A DNA stretch of 64,000 nucleotides from positions 68,824-132,823 of the forward strand of contig CAXULW010000010.1 of NCBI GenBank assembly GCA_964252015.1. The letters are read 5' to 3'. The stretch comes from CAXSBR01 sp964252015. Lineage in GTDB: Bacteria > Actinomycetota > Actinomycetes > Mycobacteriales > Jatrophihabitantaceae. The notes under the pieces were generated by a model, which saw only the letters and a list, made by a program, of their open reading frames with translations, was not told the DNA's origin and ran no database searches. Positions within the stretch are counted from its first letter, which is position 1. Every line of letters begins with the position of its first letter. The position numbers and the translations under genes are program-made. Below, in pieces: positions 16,426 to 26,876 of this stretch.

Positions 16426-19197
<2,772 letters not shown>

Positions 19198-19207
19198 GGG
19201 GAGCCGG

Positions 19208-20044
19208 TTAGGGGAGGGACCAGAGGAGGACCTCGCTGAGTTCGACGGCGACCAGCGGGGTTGCTGGTTCCGCACGCAGGCGCAGCGCGTCACCGGCGGC
19301 GAGCTGAGTGCCGTCCACGCTGGCCACGCCTGACGCCACGAAGACGTGGACGAGTGGGCCGGACGGCAGCTGGATCTCGGCGCCGGCCGGTAGCCGGGCC
19401 ACGGACAGTTCGGCCGGCTGACTGAGGCCCAGCGGCGCTTCGCCGGTCCGACCGCCCGAGGCCACGGTTCCAGAGCGGATCGGGTGCACAGGTGGTCGCC
19501 CGGCGACCATGTTTGCACCCGATCCGCGTCGGAACCGGCGGCCGGGCCGGCCTGAGGCCACGGCGACGGCGCCGGGCGACCCTGCCCCGGCGGCCTCGGC
19601 CAGGGCGGCGGTGAAGTCGCGACGCGCGTACCGGGGGTCGGCCGCGGGCGTCGCCGAAGCGAGCCACATCTGCACGTAGTGCACGCCCTCGGAGCCGGCC
19701 GCCGCGTGCTCGGCGTGGTGCACGCCGGACCCGGTCCGGAGCACCTGGGCCATGCCGGCGCCAAGGCGTTCCCGGCCGGCCGTCGGCTCGTGGCCGGCTT
19801 GCTCGGCGGTGATCCAGTGCTGGTGTTCCAGCGTGCCCGACAGCACCCACGTGACAATGTCCAGCCCGCGGTGCAGGTGCCGGTCGAAGCCGGCGCCCGG
19901 GCCCAGCCGGTCCTCGTTGTGGGCCATGAGCACGCCGAAGCCGAGGTTATCCGGGTCGTAGTGCGAGCCGTAGGAGAACGAGTGCCGGGAATCAAGGCCA
20001 GGGGCCACCGTCCGGAACCGGTCCACGCCGCGGCGCACGTCCAT
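19208..20044 (-). CDS. Pirin-family bicupin protein
   Basis: 278 residues. Conserved pirin blocks are HSFSYGSHYDPDNLGFGVL, the metal-binding HLHRGLDIVTWVLSGTLEHQHW (His-x-His ... Glu/His, ~57-78) and the second cupin with GSGVHHAEHA. Pirins bind iron and may act as quercetinases or redox-sensing regulators; bacterial members near pyruvate dehydrogenase have been proposed to modulate its E1. Here aceE is convergent, ten bases away. Residues ~174-190 (GSGANMVAGRPPVHPIR) are encoded by a 51-bp palindromic repeat inserted in frame between the cupin halves, explaining why the protein is longer than usual. Confidence 0.88.
   Translation of the reverse strand: MDVRRGVDRFRTVAPGLDSRHSFSYGSHYDPDNLGFGVLMAHNEDRLGPGAGFDRHLHRGLDIVTWVLSGTLEHQHWITAEQAGHEPTAGRERLGAGMAQVLRTGSGVHHAEHAAAGSEGVHYVQMWLASATPAADPRYARRDFTAALAEAAGAGSPGAVAVASGRPGRRFRRGSGANMVAGRPPVHPIRSGTVASGGRTGEAPLGLSQPAELSVARLPAGAEIQLPSGPLVHVFVASGVASVDGTQLAAGDALRLRAEPATPLVAVELSEVLLWSLP
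19476..19526. repeat. 51-bp palindromic repeat, copy 1 (inside the pirin gene)
   Basis: Outer arms CGGATCGGGTGCA / TGCACCCGATCCG and inner arms GGTCG / CGACC around CCCGG. The same 51-bp layout occurs at 22745-22795, with the inner T-A pair replaced by A-T, a compensatory change. Length 51 is a multiple of three, so the host frame is kept. Confidence 0.75.
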
Positions 20045-20111
20045 CACCGGCGCACGTCCTTCACCGGCGCACCTCGATCACCGGCGCACGTCCTTCACCG
20101 GCGCACCTTGA
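20044..20111. repeat. Four 17-bp tandem repeats between the PHP and pirin genes
   Basis: Units TCACCGGCGCACGTCCT and TCACCGGCGCACCTCGA/TTGA alternate, starting at 20044, 20061, 20078 and 20095, with a partial fifth at 20112. The array runs from the pirin start codon to the stop codon of the PHP gene on the same strand, so it fills the whole spacer. Confidence 0.75.
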
Positions 20112-21239
20112 TCACCGTTTGGCGCGCGACCGGGTGGACGGACGGTGGTCGTGGTCGGCGGTCCAGGCCAGCAGATCGTCCACGCTCCAGGTGTTCACCA
20201 CCGACGCCGCCTCGCCCCCGCAGTCGGCCAGGCGGTCGCAGCCGTAGGCCTGCCACTCGAGCTGACCGGGGGCGTGCGCGTCGGTGTCGACCGAGACCAG
20301 GCAACCTCGGTCCAACGCTTGCCGTAGCAGTCGTTTCGGCGGGTCGAGCCGCTCGGGCCGGGAGTTGACCTCGACCGCGACACCGAAGCTGGCGCAGGCT
20401 TCGAAGACGATGTCGGCGTCGAACTCGGACTCGGGGCGCCCGTCGCGTCCGTGTCGGTCGTGCGGGTCGCCGGAGCTCTCGGGCCCGTCCTTTCCGGCGC
20501 GACTGGAGTGGTCGCTACCCACCATCCGCCCCGTGCAGTGGCCGAGAATGTCGGTGTGCGGGTTGGCGACTGCGGCCACCATCCGCGGGGTCATCTGCGC
20601 CGATGGCATGCGCAGCTTGGAATGGACGCTGGCCACGACGACGTCCAGCCGCGCCAACAACTCGTCGCTCTGGTCGAGCGCGCCGTCGTCGAGGATGTCG
20701 ACCTCGATGCCGGTGAGCAGCCGGAACGGCGCCAGCTGGCGGTTGACCTCGGCCACCACGTCGAGCTGTTCCTCCAGTCGTTCCGCGCTGAGCCCGCGGG
20801 CCACGGTCAGGCGCGGGGAATGGTCGGTGAGCGCCATGTACCGGTGACCTAGATCGCGGCCGGCGATGGCCATCTCCAGGATCGGTGAGCCGCCGTCGGA
20901 CCATTCCGAGTGCGTGTGCAGGTCGCCGCGCAGCGCCGCGAGTAGAGCCGCACCCGCGTGCGCCTCGGGCGCGGATCCGCTGGCCTCGGCCTTGGCCAGG
21001 TACGCCGGCGCGATGCCGGCCAGCGATTCGGTGATGGCTTGCGCGGTGGAGGCGCCGATCCCGGCCAGCTCCTTGAGCGTGCCGGCGGCGGCGCGTTCGG
21101 CCAGTTCCGCGCGGTCGAGTTCGTCGACGCGGGCCGCGGCGGAGCGGAACGCCTTGACCCGGTACGTCGGCTGCCGGGCCCGTTCCAGCAGGAACGCGAT
21201 CCGGCGCAGGTCTTCCGCCGGGTCCCGGCTCACGGGCAC
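20112..21239 (-). CDS. PHP-domain phosphoesterase with helix-hairpin-helix (PolX C-terminal-like)
   Basis: 375 residues. The N-terminal ~90 residues contain helix-hairpin-helix elements as in DNA polymerase X (TLKELAGIGASTAQAI). The PHP domain follows with metal-binding motifs GDLHTHSEWSDG (about 105-116), TDHS, GIEVDIL, ASVHSKLRM and the terminal DTDAHA. It lacks the polymerase nucleotidyltransferase domain, so it is a stand-alone PHP phosphatase/nuclease, probably acting on DNA ends or phosphorylated substrates. A ~30-residue Gly/Asp/Ser/Arg-rich insertion (SSRAGKDGPESSGDPHDR...) interrupts the domain after GHCTGRMVGSDH. A 48-bp tandem array lies immediately upstream. Confidence 0.85.
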   Translation of the reverse strand: MPVSRDPAEDLRRIAFLLERARQPTYRVKAFRSAAARVDELDRAELAERAAAGTLKELAGIGASTAQAITESLAGIAPAYLAKAEASGSAPEAHAGAALLAALRGDLHTHSEWSDGGSPILEMAIAGRDLGHRYMALTDHSPRLTVARGLSAERLEEQLDVVAEVNRQLAPFRLLTGIEVDILDDGALDQSDELLARLDVVVASVHSKLRMPSAQMTPRMVAAVANPHTDILGHCTGRMVGSDHSSRAGKDGPESSGDPHDRHGRDGRPESEFDADIVFEACASFGVAVEVNSRPERLDPPKRLLRQALDRGCLVSVDTDAHAPGQLEWQAYGCDRLADCGGEAASVVNTWSVDDLLAWTADHDHRPSTRSRAKR

Positions 21240-21398
21240 AGCGGATCCCGGCTCTTACGCGCAGCCGGGTGCCGGCTGATAGGCACAGCCGGATCCCGGC
21301 TCTTACGCGCAGCCGGGTCCCGGCCTGTAGGCACAGCCGGATCCCAGCTCTTACGCGCAGCCGGGTCCCGGCCTGTAGGCACAGCCGGATCCCGGCTC
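21235..21398. repeat. 48-bp tandem repeat array, 3.4 copies
   Basis: Units at 21235-21281 (47 bp), 21282-21329, 21330-21377 and a partial 21378-21398. Each unit is two related ~24-bp halves built on GCCGGATCCCGGC and the perfect palindrome GCCGGGTCCCGGC. The period is divisible by three, giving repetitive open frames on both strands, but none has a ribosome binding site. Lies in the divergent promoter region of the PHP gene and fasR. Confidence 0.8.
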
Positions 21399-21492
21399 GC
21401 CTCCCCCGAGGTGCTCACCCAGGGACTGTAGCGCCGGGCTTCGCGCACCAAGGTTCACCCTCGACGGGCGCGCGGTTCATTAGGGTCACGGC

Positions 21493-22734
21493 ATGACCGC
21501 TGAGGCCAAGGCGTCGGCGTCGGCCAAGCCGTCGGCGTCGGCTGCACCCACGGCATCGGCAACGCCCCAGGCGGCGACGGCGTCGGAGCAGACGATTCGC
21601 CGGATCGAGCAGGCCTCCGGTGCCCTGGCCACCCAGGCCGTGGCCCAGATGGACGACACGCTGGCCTGGTTCCGGGCGCTACCCGCCGACCAGCGCAGTT
21701 GGGTGACGCTGGTGGCCCAGGCCGGGGTGGCCGCGTTCGTCGAGTGGTTGCGCTCGCCGACCGACGTGCCCCGGCTGACCGGAGACGTGTTCGGCGCCGC
21801 GCCGCTCGAGCTCACCCGTTCGGTCACCCTGCGCCAGACCGTCGAGATGGTCCGGGTGATGATCGGGGTGGTCGAGGACCGCGTCCCGTCGCTGTCACCG
21901 CCGGCCGAGTCGGCCGCGGTGGTGACGTCGATCCTGACGTTCTCCCGCGAGATCGCGTTCGCCGCCGCGCGGGTATACGCCGGCGCGGCGGAGAGCCGCG
22001 GAGCCTGGGACGCCCGGCTGGAGGCACTGGTCATCGACGGGTTGGTTCGTGGCACCGAGTCGGTGGAGTCGGATCCGTCCTCGCAGGCCGCGGCCCTGGG
22101 CTGGCGCCAGTCCGGGCCGATCACCGTGGTTGTCGGCGCGGCTCCGTCCCGGGACGCCCTGATGACGCTCAATGACGTGCACCGTTCGGCGCGGCGCGGC
22201 GGCCTGGACTGCATCGCCGGTGTGCACGCGGGGCGTCTGGTCGTCGTGCTCGGCGGGGTCGTCGGAGGGGGAGGCGACGACGCGGCCAAGGCGGGTGCGG
22301 CCGTGTTGAACGAGTTCGGCCCCGGCCCGGTGGTCACCGGGCCGGTGGCGGCCGACGTGGCCGAGGCGGGCTCGGTGACCCAAGAAGCGCTCGGGGCGCT
22401 GGCCGTCGTCGCCGCCTGGCCGCAAGCCCCACGCCCGGTGGCCGCGGCCGACCTGCTGGCCGAGCGGGCCGTGGCCGGCGAGGAGAGCGCGCGGGACCAC
22501 CTGGTCGAGCAGGTGTATCGCCCGTTGGCCGCGACCGGAACCCTGCTGGCCACGCTCAGCGCGTTCCTGGACTCCGGCGGCGCCTTGGAGGCCACCGGGC
22601 GAGCGCTGTTCGTGCATCCCAACACGGTGCGTTACCGATTGCGCCGGGTGGCCGACATCTGCGGGCACTCGCCCCTCGACGCCCGCGGCGCGTTCGTCCT
22701 GCGGGTGGCCCTCACCCTGGGCCGGCTGAGCTAG
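21493..22734 (+). CDS. fasR: PucR/CdaR-type transcriptional regulator of fatty acid synthesis (FasR)
   Basis: 413 residues. A low-complexity Ala/Ser/Pro N-terminus is followed by a helical sensor region (about 35-180), a GGDEF-like CdaR middle domain and a C-terminal PucR helix-turn-helix with the typical LFVHPNTVRYRLRRVADICG (about 373-392). In Streptomyces and relatives the orthologue directly upstream of fabD activates the FAS II operon; position and architecture here are the same. It is separated from fabD by 202 bp containing a 51-bp palindrome and a 17-bp dyad that may be its operator. Effector unknown; likely acyl-CoA or malonyl-CoA status. Confidence 0.88.
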   Translation: MTAEAKASASAKPSASAAPTASATPQAATASEQTIRRIEQASGALATQAVAQMDDTLAWFRALPADQRSWVTLVAQAGVAAFVEWLRSPTDVPRLTGDVFGAAPLELTRSVTLRQTVEMVRVMIGVVEDRVPSLSPPAESAAVVTSILTFSREIAFAAARVYAGAAESRGAWDARLEALVIDGLVRGTESVESDPSSQAAALGWRQSGPITVVVGAAPSRDALMTLNDVHRSARRGGLDCIAGVHAGRLVVVLGGVVGGGGDDAAKAGAAVLNEFGPGPVVTGPVAADVAEAGSVTQEALGALAVVAAWPQAPRPVAAADLLAERAVAGEESARDHLVEQVYRPLAATGTLLATLSAFLDSGGALEATGRALFVHPNTVRYRLRRVADICGHSPLDARGAFVLRVALTLGRLS

Positions 22735-22744
22735 GTCCCCAGCC

Positions 22745-22795
22745 GGAATCGGGTGCACACATGGACGCCAGCCGTCCTTATCTGCACCCGATTCG
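22745..22795. repeat. 51-bp palindromic repeat, copy 2
   Basis: Outer arms GAATCGGGTGCA / TGCACCCGATTC and inner arms GGACG / CGTCC. Same length and arrangement as the element inside the pirin gene. Lies directly after the fasR stop, where its RNA hairpin could attenuate or terminate fasR transcription. Confidence 0.7.
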
Positions 22796-22852
22796 TGATC
22801 TGCCGGTTCCTGACACGATCGGGCTTTGTTTTCCGCTGAAGACGGACGCCCG

Positions 22853-22869
22853 TTGTAGGAATCCTACAA
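22853..22869. promoter_or_regulatory. 17-bp palindrome upstream of fabD (candidate operator)
   Basis: TTGTAGGA (22853-22860), central A, TCCTACAA (22862-22869): perfect 8-bp arms, 68 bp upstream of the fabD start. It lies within the only AT-richer part of the fasR-fabD spacer. Candidate binding site for FasR or another lipid regulator. Confidence 0.5.
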
Positions 22870-22936
22870 ATAGCGGTGGGCAACACTGTGCGCGTCACCA
22901 TCGCCGTGCGCGCTCCCGGCGGGAGAACGTGGACAG

Positions 22937-24118
22937 GTGCTAGCCGTCGCCGCCCCCGGACAGGGTTCGCAGACTCCCGGAATGCTCAACCCGTGGCTCG
23001 AGATGCCGGGCGCGCCCGAGTTGTTGGCCGGGTTCAGCGAGGCGAGCCGTCTGGACCTGGTCCGCCTCGGCACCACCGCGGACGCCGACGAGATCAAGGA
23101 CACCGCGGTCACCCAGCCGCTGATCGTCGCCCTGTCGTTGCTGGCCGCGTCGCAACTGGAGTTCGGCGAGGGCACCGTCGTCGCCGGTCACAGTGTCGGC
23201 GAGCTGGCCGCGGCCGCGATCGCCGGCGCGTTGACCCCGGACGCCGCGGTGTCCTTCGCCGCCCGCCGGGGAGCCGAGATGGCCGCGGCGTGCGCGCTGA
23301 CCCCGACCGGGATGTCAGCCGTGCTCGGCGGCACGTTGGACGAGGTGCTCGGGCGCATCGCCCAGAACGGCCTCACCGCGGCCAACCGCAACGGCGGCGG
23401 CCAGGTCGTCGCCGCCGGGCCGCTCGCCGGATTGGCCGCGCTGGCGGCCAACCCGCCGGCCGGATCCCGGGTGCGGCCGCTGCCGGTCGCGGGAGCGTTC
23501 CACACCCACTACATGAGCCCGGCCGAGGACGAGCTGGCCGACTTCGCGCAGAACCTGACCGCGCGCAACCCCACCCAGGTGCTGCTGTCCAACGCTGACG
23601 GCGCCGCGCTGAGCACCGGCCACGGCGTGCTCGGCCGCCTGGTGCGTCAGGTCACCCGCGCCGTGCGGTGGGACCTGTGCCAGGAGTCGATGCGCCAGCT
23701 CGGCATCACCGCCCTGATCGAACTGCCGCCGGCCGGTGCGCTCGTCGGCCTGGCCAAGCGGGCCATGCCCGGGGTGGAGACGTTGGCGATCAAGACCCCG
23801 GCCGACCTGGACGCCGCCCGCAACCTGATCGCGGCCACCGGCGGCACCGGTCAGGGCGAGCACACCCTCGACTTCTCCGTGGCCGTCACCCCGGCCAAGG
23901 GCGTCTTCACCCGCGCGGTCGGGGTGGACGAGGGCTCGGCGGTGAAGGCCGGTATGCGGCTGGGCACGATCGCCACCAACCGTGACGAGCATCCGGTGTT
24001 CGCCCCCGCCTCCGGACCGCGCGGCGAGCTGATCCTGGCCGAGTGGCTGAAGTACGACGGCGACATCGTGGCCGCCGGACTGCCGGTCGCCCGCATCACC
24101 TCAGCATCGGAGGCGTGA
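22937..24118 (+). CDS. fabD: Malonyl-CoA:ACP transacylase with C-terminal lipoyl/biotinyl-like extension
   Basis: 393 residues versus ~310 for typical FabD. It transfers malonyl from CoA to acyl carrier protein. The oxyanion motif GQGSQ (8-12), nucleophile S86 in GHSVGE and catalytic His about 189 in AFHTHYM are intact. After residue ~310 a separate ~80-residue beta-rich segment (FSVAVTPAKGVFTRAVGVDEGSAVKAG ... LILAEWLKYDGDIVAAGLPVARI) resembles a biotinyl/lipoyl-like fold ending in the D-G-D-x-V-x-x-G-x-P hammerhead pattern, but lacks the MKM/DK modified lysine. GTG start at 22937. First gene of the FAS II operon. Confidence 0.93.
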   Translation: MLAVAAPGQGSQTPGMLNPWLEMPGAPELLAGFSEASRLDLVRLGTTADADEIKDTAVTQPLIVALSLLAASQLEFGEGTVVAGHSVGELAAAAIAGALTPDAAVSFAARRGAEMAAACALTPTGMSAVLGGTLDEVLGRIAQNGLTAANRNGGGQVVAAGPLAGLAALAANPPAGSRVRPLPVAGAFHTHYMSPAEDELADFAQNLTARNPTQVLLSNADGAALSTGHGVLGRLVRQVTRAVRWDLCQESMRQLGITALIELPPAGALVGLAKRAMPGVETLAIKTPADLDAARNLIAATGGTGQGEHTLDFSVAVTPAKGVFTRAVGVDEGSAVKAGMRLGTIATNRDEHPVFAPASGPRGELILAEWLKYDGDIVAAGLPVARITSASEA

Positions 24119-24120
24119 GC

Positions 24121-25101
24121 ATGGCCACCATGGCTCCCCTGATCACGCCCCCGGTCCCGACGGCGACCCGGATCCTCGGCCTCGGCCACTACCAGCCGGC
24201 CAACGTCGTCACCAACGAGGACCTGATCGCGCGCGGCGTCGAAACCAACGACGAATGGGTCGTCAGCCGGGTGGGTATCTCTTCCCGCCGCTTCGCCGAC
24301 CCGGACGAGACCGTGGTCGACATGGCCGTCGCCGCCGGGGGCAAGGCGCTGGCCAACGCCGGCGTGGACGCGGCGACCATCGGTCTGGTCATCGTCGCCA
24401 CGTGCACCATGCCGACGGCCGTCCCGACCGCCGCCCCGCGAGTGGCGGCCCGGCTCGGCATCGCCGCCCCCGGCGCGTACGACCTCAACTCCGGCTGCGC
24501 CGGGTTCGCCTACGCGTTGTCGGCGGCGTCGGCGGCCGTGCAGAGCGGGCAGGCCGAACACGTCCTCGTGGTGGCCGCCGAGCGTTTCTCGGGCTGGCTC
24601 GACTTCAACGATCGTTCGACCTGCGTGATCCTGGCCGACGGCGCCGGGGCCGCGGTCGTGGGACCGTCGGACGAGCCGGGCTTCGGGCCCATCGTCTGGG
24701 GCAGCGACGGCGACATGGCCGCGACCATCACCATCGACGAGCACACCGGCTTCTTCCGCCAGGACGGGCAGTCGGTGTTCCGCTGGGCCACGTCCAACGT
24801 GGCGCCCGTGGCCCTCGAGGCCTGCCGTCGCGCCGGGGTGGAGGTGGCTGATCTGGCCGCGTTCGTGCCGCACCAGGCCAACCTGCGCATCATCGACCCC
24901 TTGGCCCGCAAGATCGGCGTTCCCGACACGTGCGTCGTCGCCCGTGACATCGTCGAGTCGGGCAACACCTCGGCGGCCACGATCCCGCTGGCGCTGTCCA
25001 AGCTGGTCGAACGGGGCGAGATCCCGTCCGGCGCGCCCGTCCTCATCGTCGGCTTCGGCGCCGGGCTGGCGTACGCGGCCCAAGTCCTGCTCGCGCCGTA
25101 A
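24121..25101 (+). CDS. fabH: Beta-ketoacyl-ACP synthase III
   Basis: 326 residues. It starts chains by condensing an acyl-CoA with malonyl-ACP. The catalytic triad is complete: C126 in LNSGCAGFAYAL, H251 in VPHQANLRI and N282 in ESGNTSAAT. ATG at 24121 lies two bases after the fabD stop; a start at 24043 would overlap fabD. The substrate pocket residues for straight versus branched primers cannot be judged by eye. Followed by a 110-bp gap with three short direct repeats before acpP. Confidence 0.95.
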   Translation: MATMAPLITPPVPTATRILGLGHYQPANVVTNEDLIARGVETNDEWVVSRVGISSRRFADPDETVVDMAVAAGGKALANAGVDAATIGLVIVATCTMPTAVPTAAPRVAARLGIAAPGAYDLNSGCAGFAYALSAASAAVQSGQAEHVLVVAAERFSGWLDFNDRSTCVILADGAGAAVVGPSDEPGFGPIVWGSDGDMAATITIDEHTGFFRQDGQSVFRWATSNVAPVALEACRRAGVEVADLAAFVPHQANLRIIDPLARKIGVPDTCVVARDIVESGNTSAATIPLALSKLVERGEIPSGAPVLIVGFGAGLAYAAQVLLAP

Positions 25102-25157
25102 CCAGCCAAGCACCGCAAACCAGCCAGGACCGCAAACCAGCCAGGCCCACAAACCGG
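25100..25157. repeat. Three 17-18-bp direct repeats in the fabH-acpP gap
   Basis: AACCAGCCA(A/G)G..CCGCA units start at 25100, 25118 and 25135, with a fourth degenerate AACCGGCACG. The first overlaps the fabH stop codon. No dyad symmetry. Confidence 0.6.
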
Positions 25158-25211
25158 CACGACCCGCTCCCGCCGACCGGTGCGAGCGGTACGACAAGGA
25201 AGGAACGATCT

Positions 25212-25454
25212 GTGGCTACTACCGAAGAGATCCGCGCCGGTCTCGCCGAGATTCTGGGCGAGGTCGCCGACGTCGCCCCCGGCGACGTGCAGGACGACAA
25301 GTCCTTCACCGACGACCTGGACGTCGACTCGCTGTCGATGGTCGAGGTGGCCATGGCCGCCGAGGAGAAGTTCGGCGTGAAGATCCCCGACGACGAGCTG
25401 CCCAAGCTCAAGACCGTCGGCGACGCGGTCAACTACATCGAGAGCAACGGCTGA
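25212..25454 (+). CDS. acpP: Acyl carrier protein
   Basis: 80 residues, acidic. Phosphopantetheine attaches to S40 in DLDVDSLSMVE. The helices flanking it (EKFGVKIPDDEL and VGDAVNYIESNG) are those of type II ACPs. GTG at 25212 follows GGAAGGAACG. Carries the growing acyl chain between FabH, FabF and partners encoded on either side. Confidence 0.96.
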   Translation: MATTEEIRAGLAEILGEVADVAPGDVQDDKSFTDDLDVDSLSMVEVAMAAEEKFGVKIPDDELPKLKTVGDAVNYIESNG

Positions 25455-25507
25455 CCCAGCCGGCCCGCCTTCCAGCAACACCGACACGACCACTGAAGGA
25501 GCGCACC

Positions 25508-26743
25508 GTGAGCAACGCCGACGACGTCGTCATCACCGGCTTGGGTGCGACGACTCCCCTCGGTGGAGACGTGGCCACGACCTGGGCCGGCCTGCTCGCG
25601 GGCCGGTCCGGGGTGGTCACGTTCGAGGACTGGTCCGCGGAGATGCCCGTGCGCTTCGGCGGGCGGATGGCGGTCGACCCGTTCGCCCAGCTTCCCCGGG
25701 CCAAGGCGCGGCGGATGGACCGGGTCCAGCAGGCGGCGATGGTGGCCGCGGCCGAGGCGTGGGCCGACGCCGGCTTCACCGGCCCGGCCGGGGACAACGG
25801 TCTGGACGCCGAACGGCTCGCGGTCTCCATCGGGTCGGGGATCGGCGGCGTCACCAGCCTGATCGACCAGCACGACCTGATGCTGGCGAAAGGTCCGTCC
25901 AAGGTCTCGCCGATGCTCATCCCGATGGACATGCCCAACGGCCCGGCCGCATACGTGTCCCTGCAGTTCAACGCCCGGGCCGGTGCGTTCACGCCGGTGA
26001 GCGCCTGCGCCACGGGTGCGGAGGCAATCGGTTATGGCGTCGACCTGCTCCAGCTCGATCGGGCCGACATCGTCATCGTCGGTGGCTCCGAGGCCTGCAT
26101 CCACCCGTTGACGTTCAGCGGGTTCGCCCAGATGCGGGCGATGAGCACTCGCAACGACGAGCCTCAGCGCGCGTCACGCCCGTTCGACAAGGGCCGTGAC
26201 GGCTTCGTCATGGGCGAGGGCGCCGGCGTGTTGATCCTGGAACGACGCGCGGCGGCCGAAGCCCGCGGCGCGCAGATCTACGCCGTCGTCGGGGGGGCCG
26301 GCGTGACGTCCGACGGCTACCACATCACCACCCCCGACCCGGAAGGCACGGGCCAGGGCCGGGCGATGCGGGCGGCGATCGAGCGCGCCGGGCTGCAGGC
26401 CTCGGACGTGGTGCACGTCAACGCGCACGCCACGTCCACGCCGGCCGGTGACATGGGCGAGATCCGCGGCATCACCGCCCTGCTCGGCGAGCAGACCGTC
26501 GTCACCGCGCCCAAGTCCATGATCGGACACCTGATCGGCGGCGCCGGCGCGGTGGAGTCCATCGCCACCGTGCTGTCGGTGAAGCACGACGTGGTCCCGC
26601 CGACGATCAACCTGGAAGACCCGGACGACGAGCTGACCGTGGACGTCCCCCGCGAGGCGCGGTACATGCCGGTGCCGGTCGCGATCAACAACTCGTTCGG
26701 TTTCGGCGGGCACAACGCCTCGGTGTTGTTCCGCAAGCCATGA
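25508..26743 (+). CDS. fabF: Beta-ketoacyl-ACP synthase II
   Basis: 411 residues. Elongating condensing enzyme; active-site C167 in PVSACATGAEA, H307 in VNAHATSTPAGD and H341 in SMIGHLIGGAGAVE are present, with the C-terminal NNSFGFGGHNAS loop. The GTG start at 25508 has AAGGAG seven bases upstream; the open frame continues upstream through acpP in another phase and is not coding there. The stop codon opens a ~95-bp repeat that continues to the next start. A single KAS II is present here, unlike the kasA/kasB pair of mycobacteria. Confidence 0.95.
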   Translation: MSNADDVVITGLGATTPLGGDVATTWAGLLAGRSGVVTFEDWSAEMPVRFGGRMAVDPFAQLPRAKARRMDRVQQAAMVAAAEAWADAGFTGPAGDNGLDAERLAVSIGSGIGGVTSLIDQHDLMLAKGPSKVSPMLIPMDMPNGPAAYVSLQFNARAGAFTPVSACATGAEAIGYGVDLLQLDRADIVIVGGSEACIHPLTFSGFAQMRAMSTRNDEPQRASRPFDKGRDGFVMGEGAGVLILERRAAAEARGAQIYAVVGGAGVTSDGYHITTPDPEGTGQGRAMRAAIERAGLQASDVVHVNAHATSTPAGDMGEIRGITALLGEQTVVTAPKSMIGHLIGGAGAVESIATVLSVKHDVVPPTINLEDPDDELTVDVPREARYMPVPVAINNSFGFGGHNASVLFRKP

Positions 26744-26838
26744 GCGCGCGAGCATCGCAGGCGCGCCAGCGAACTGACTGCAAACAGCGAGCGGAACGCG
26801 CGGCCGATGAGCGCTTGCGCGAAGAGCAAATGTGATGA
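26740..26838 (+). repeat. Junction repeat, copy 1 (fabF stop to accD leader)
   Basis: Begins ATGAGCGCGCGAGCATCGCA at the fabF stop, and contains CCGATGAGCGCTTGCGCGAA before ending at ATGATGACC-like sequence. The flanking blocks match 41227-41312 almost base for base, while the middle ~20 bp differ. Encoded potential peptide resembles SERASQARQR...TDERLREE. Confidence 0.75.
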
Positions 26839-26876
26839 CCTCACCTTCCCGCCATTCAGAGGCCCAGGGAGACCCG

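Noticed and set aside
21230..21496. Repetitive peptides with a 16-residue period in the 48-bp array
   Set aside because: The 48-bp period is divisible by three, so open frames arise on both strands; no start signals fit and the flanking genes use other frames.
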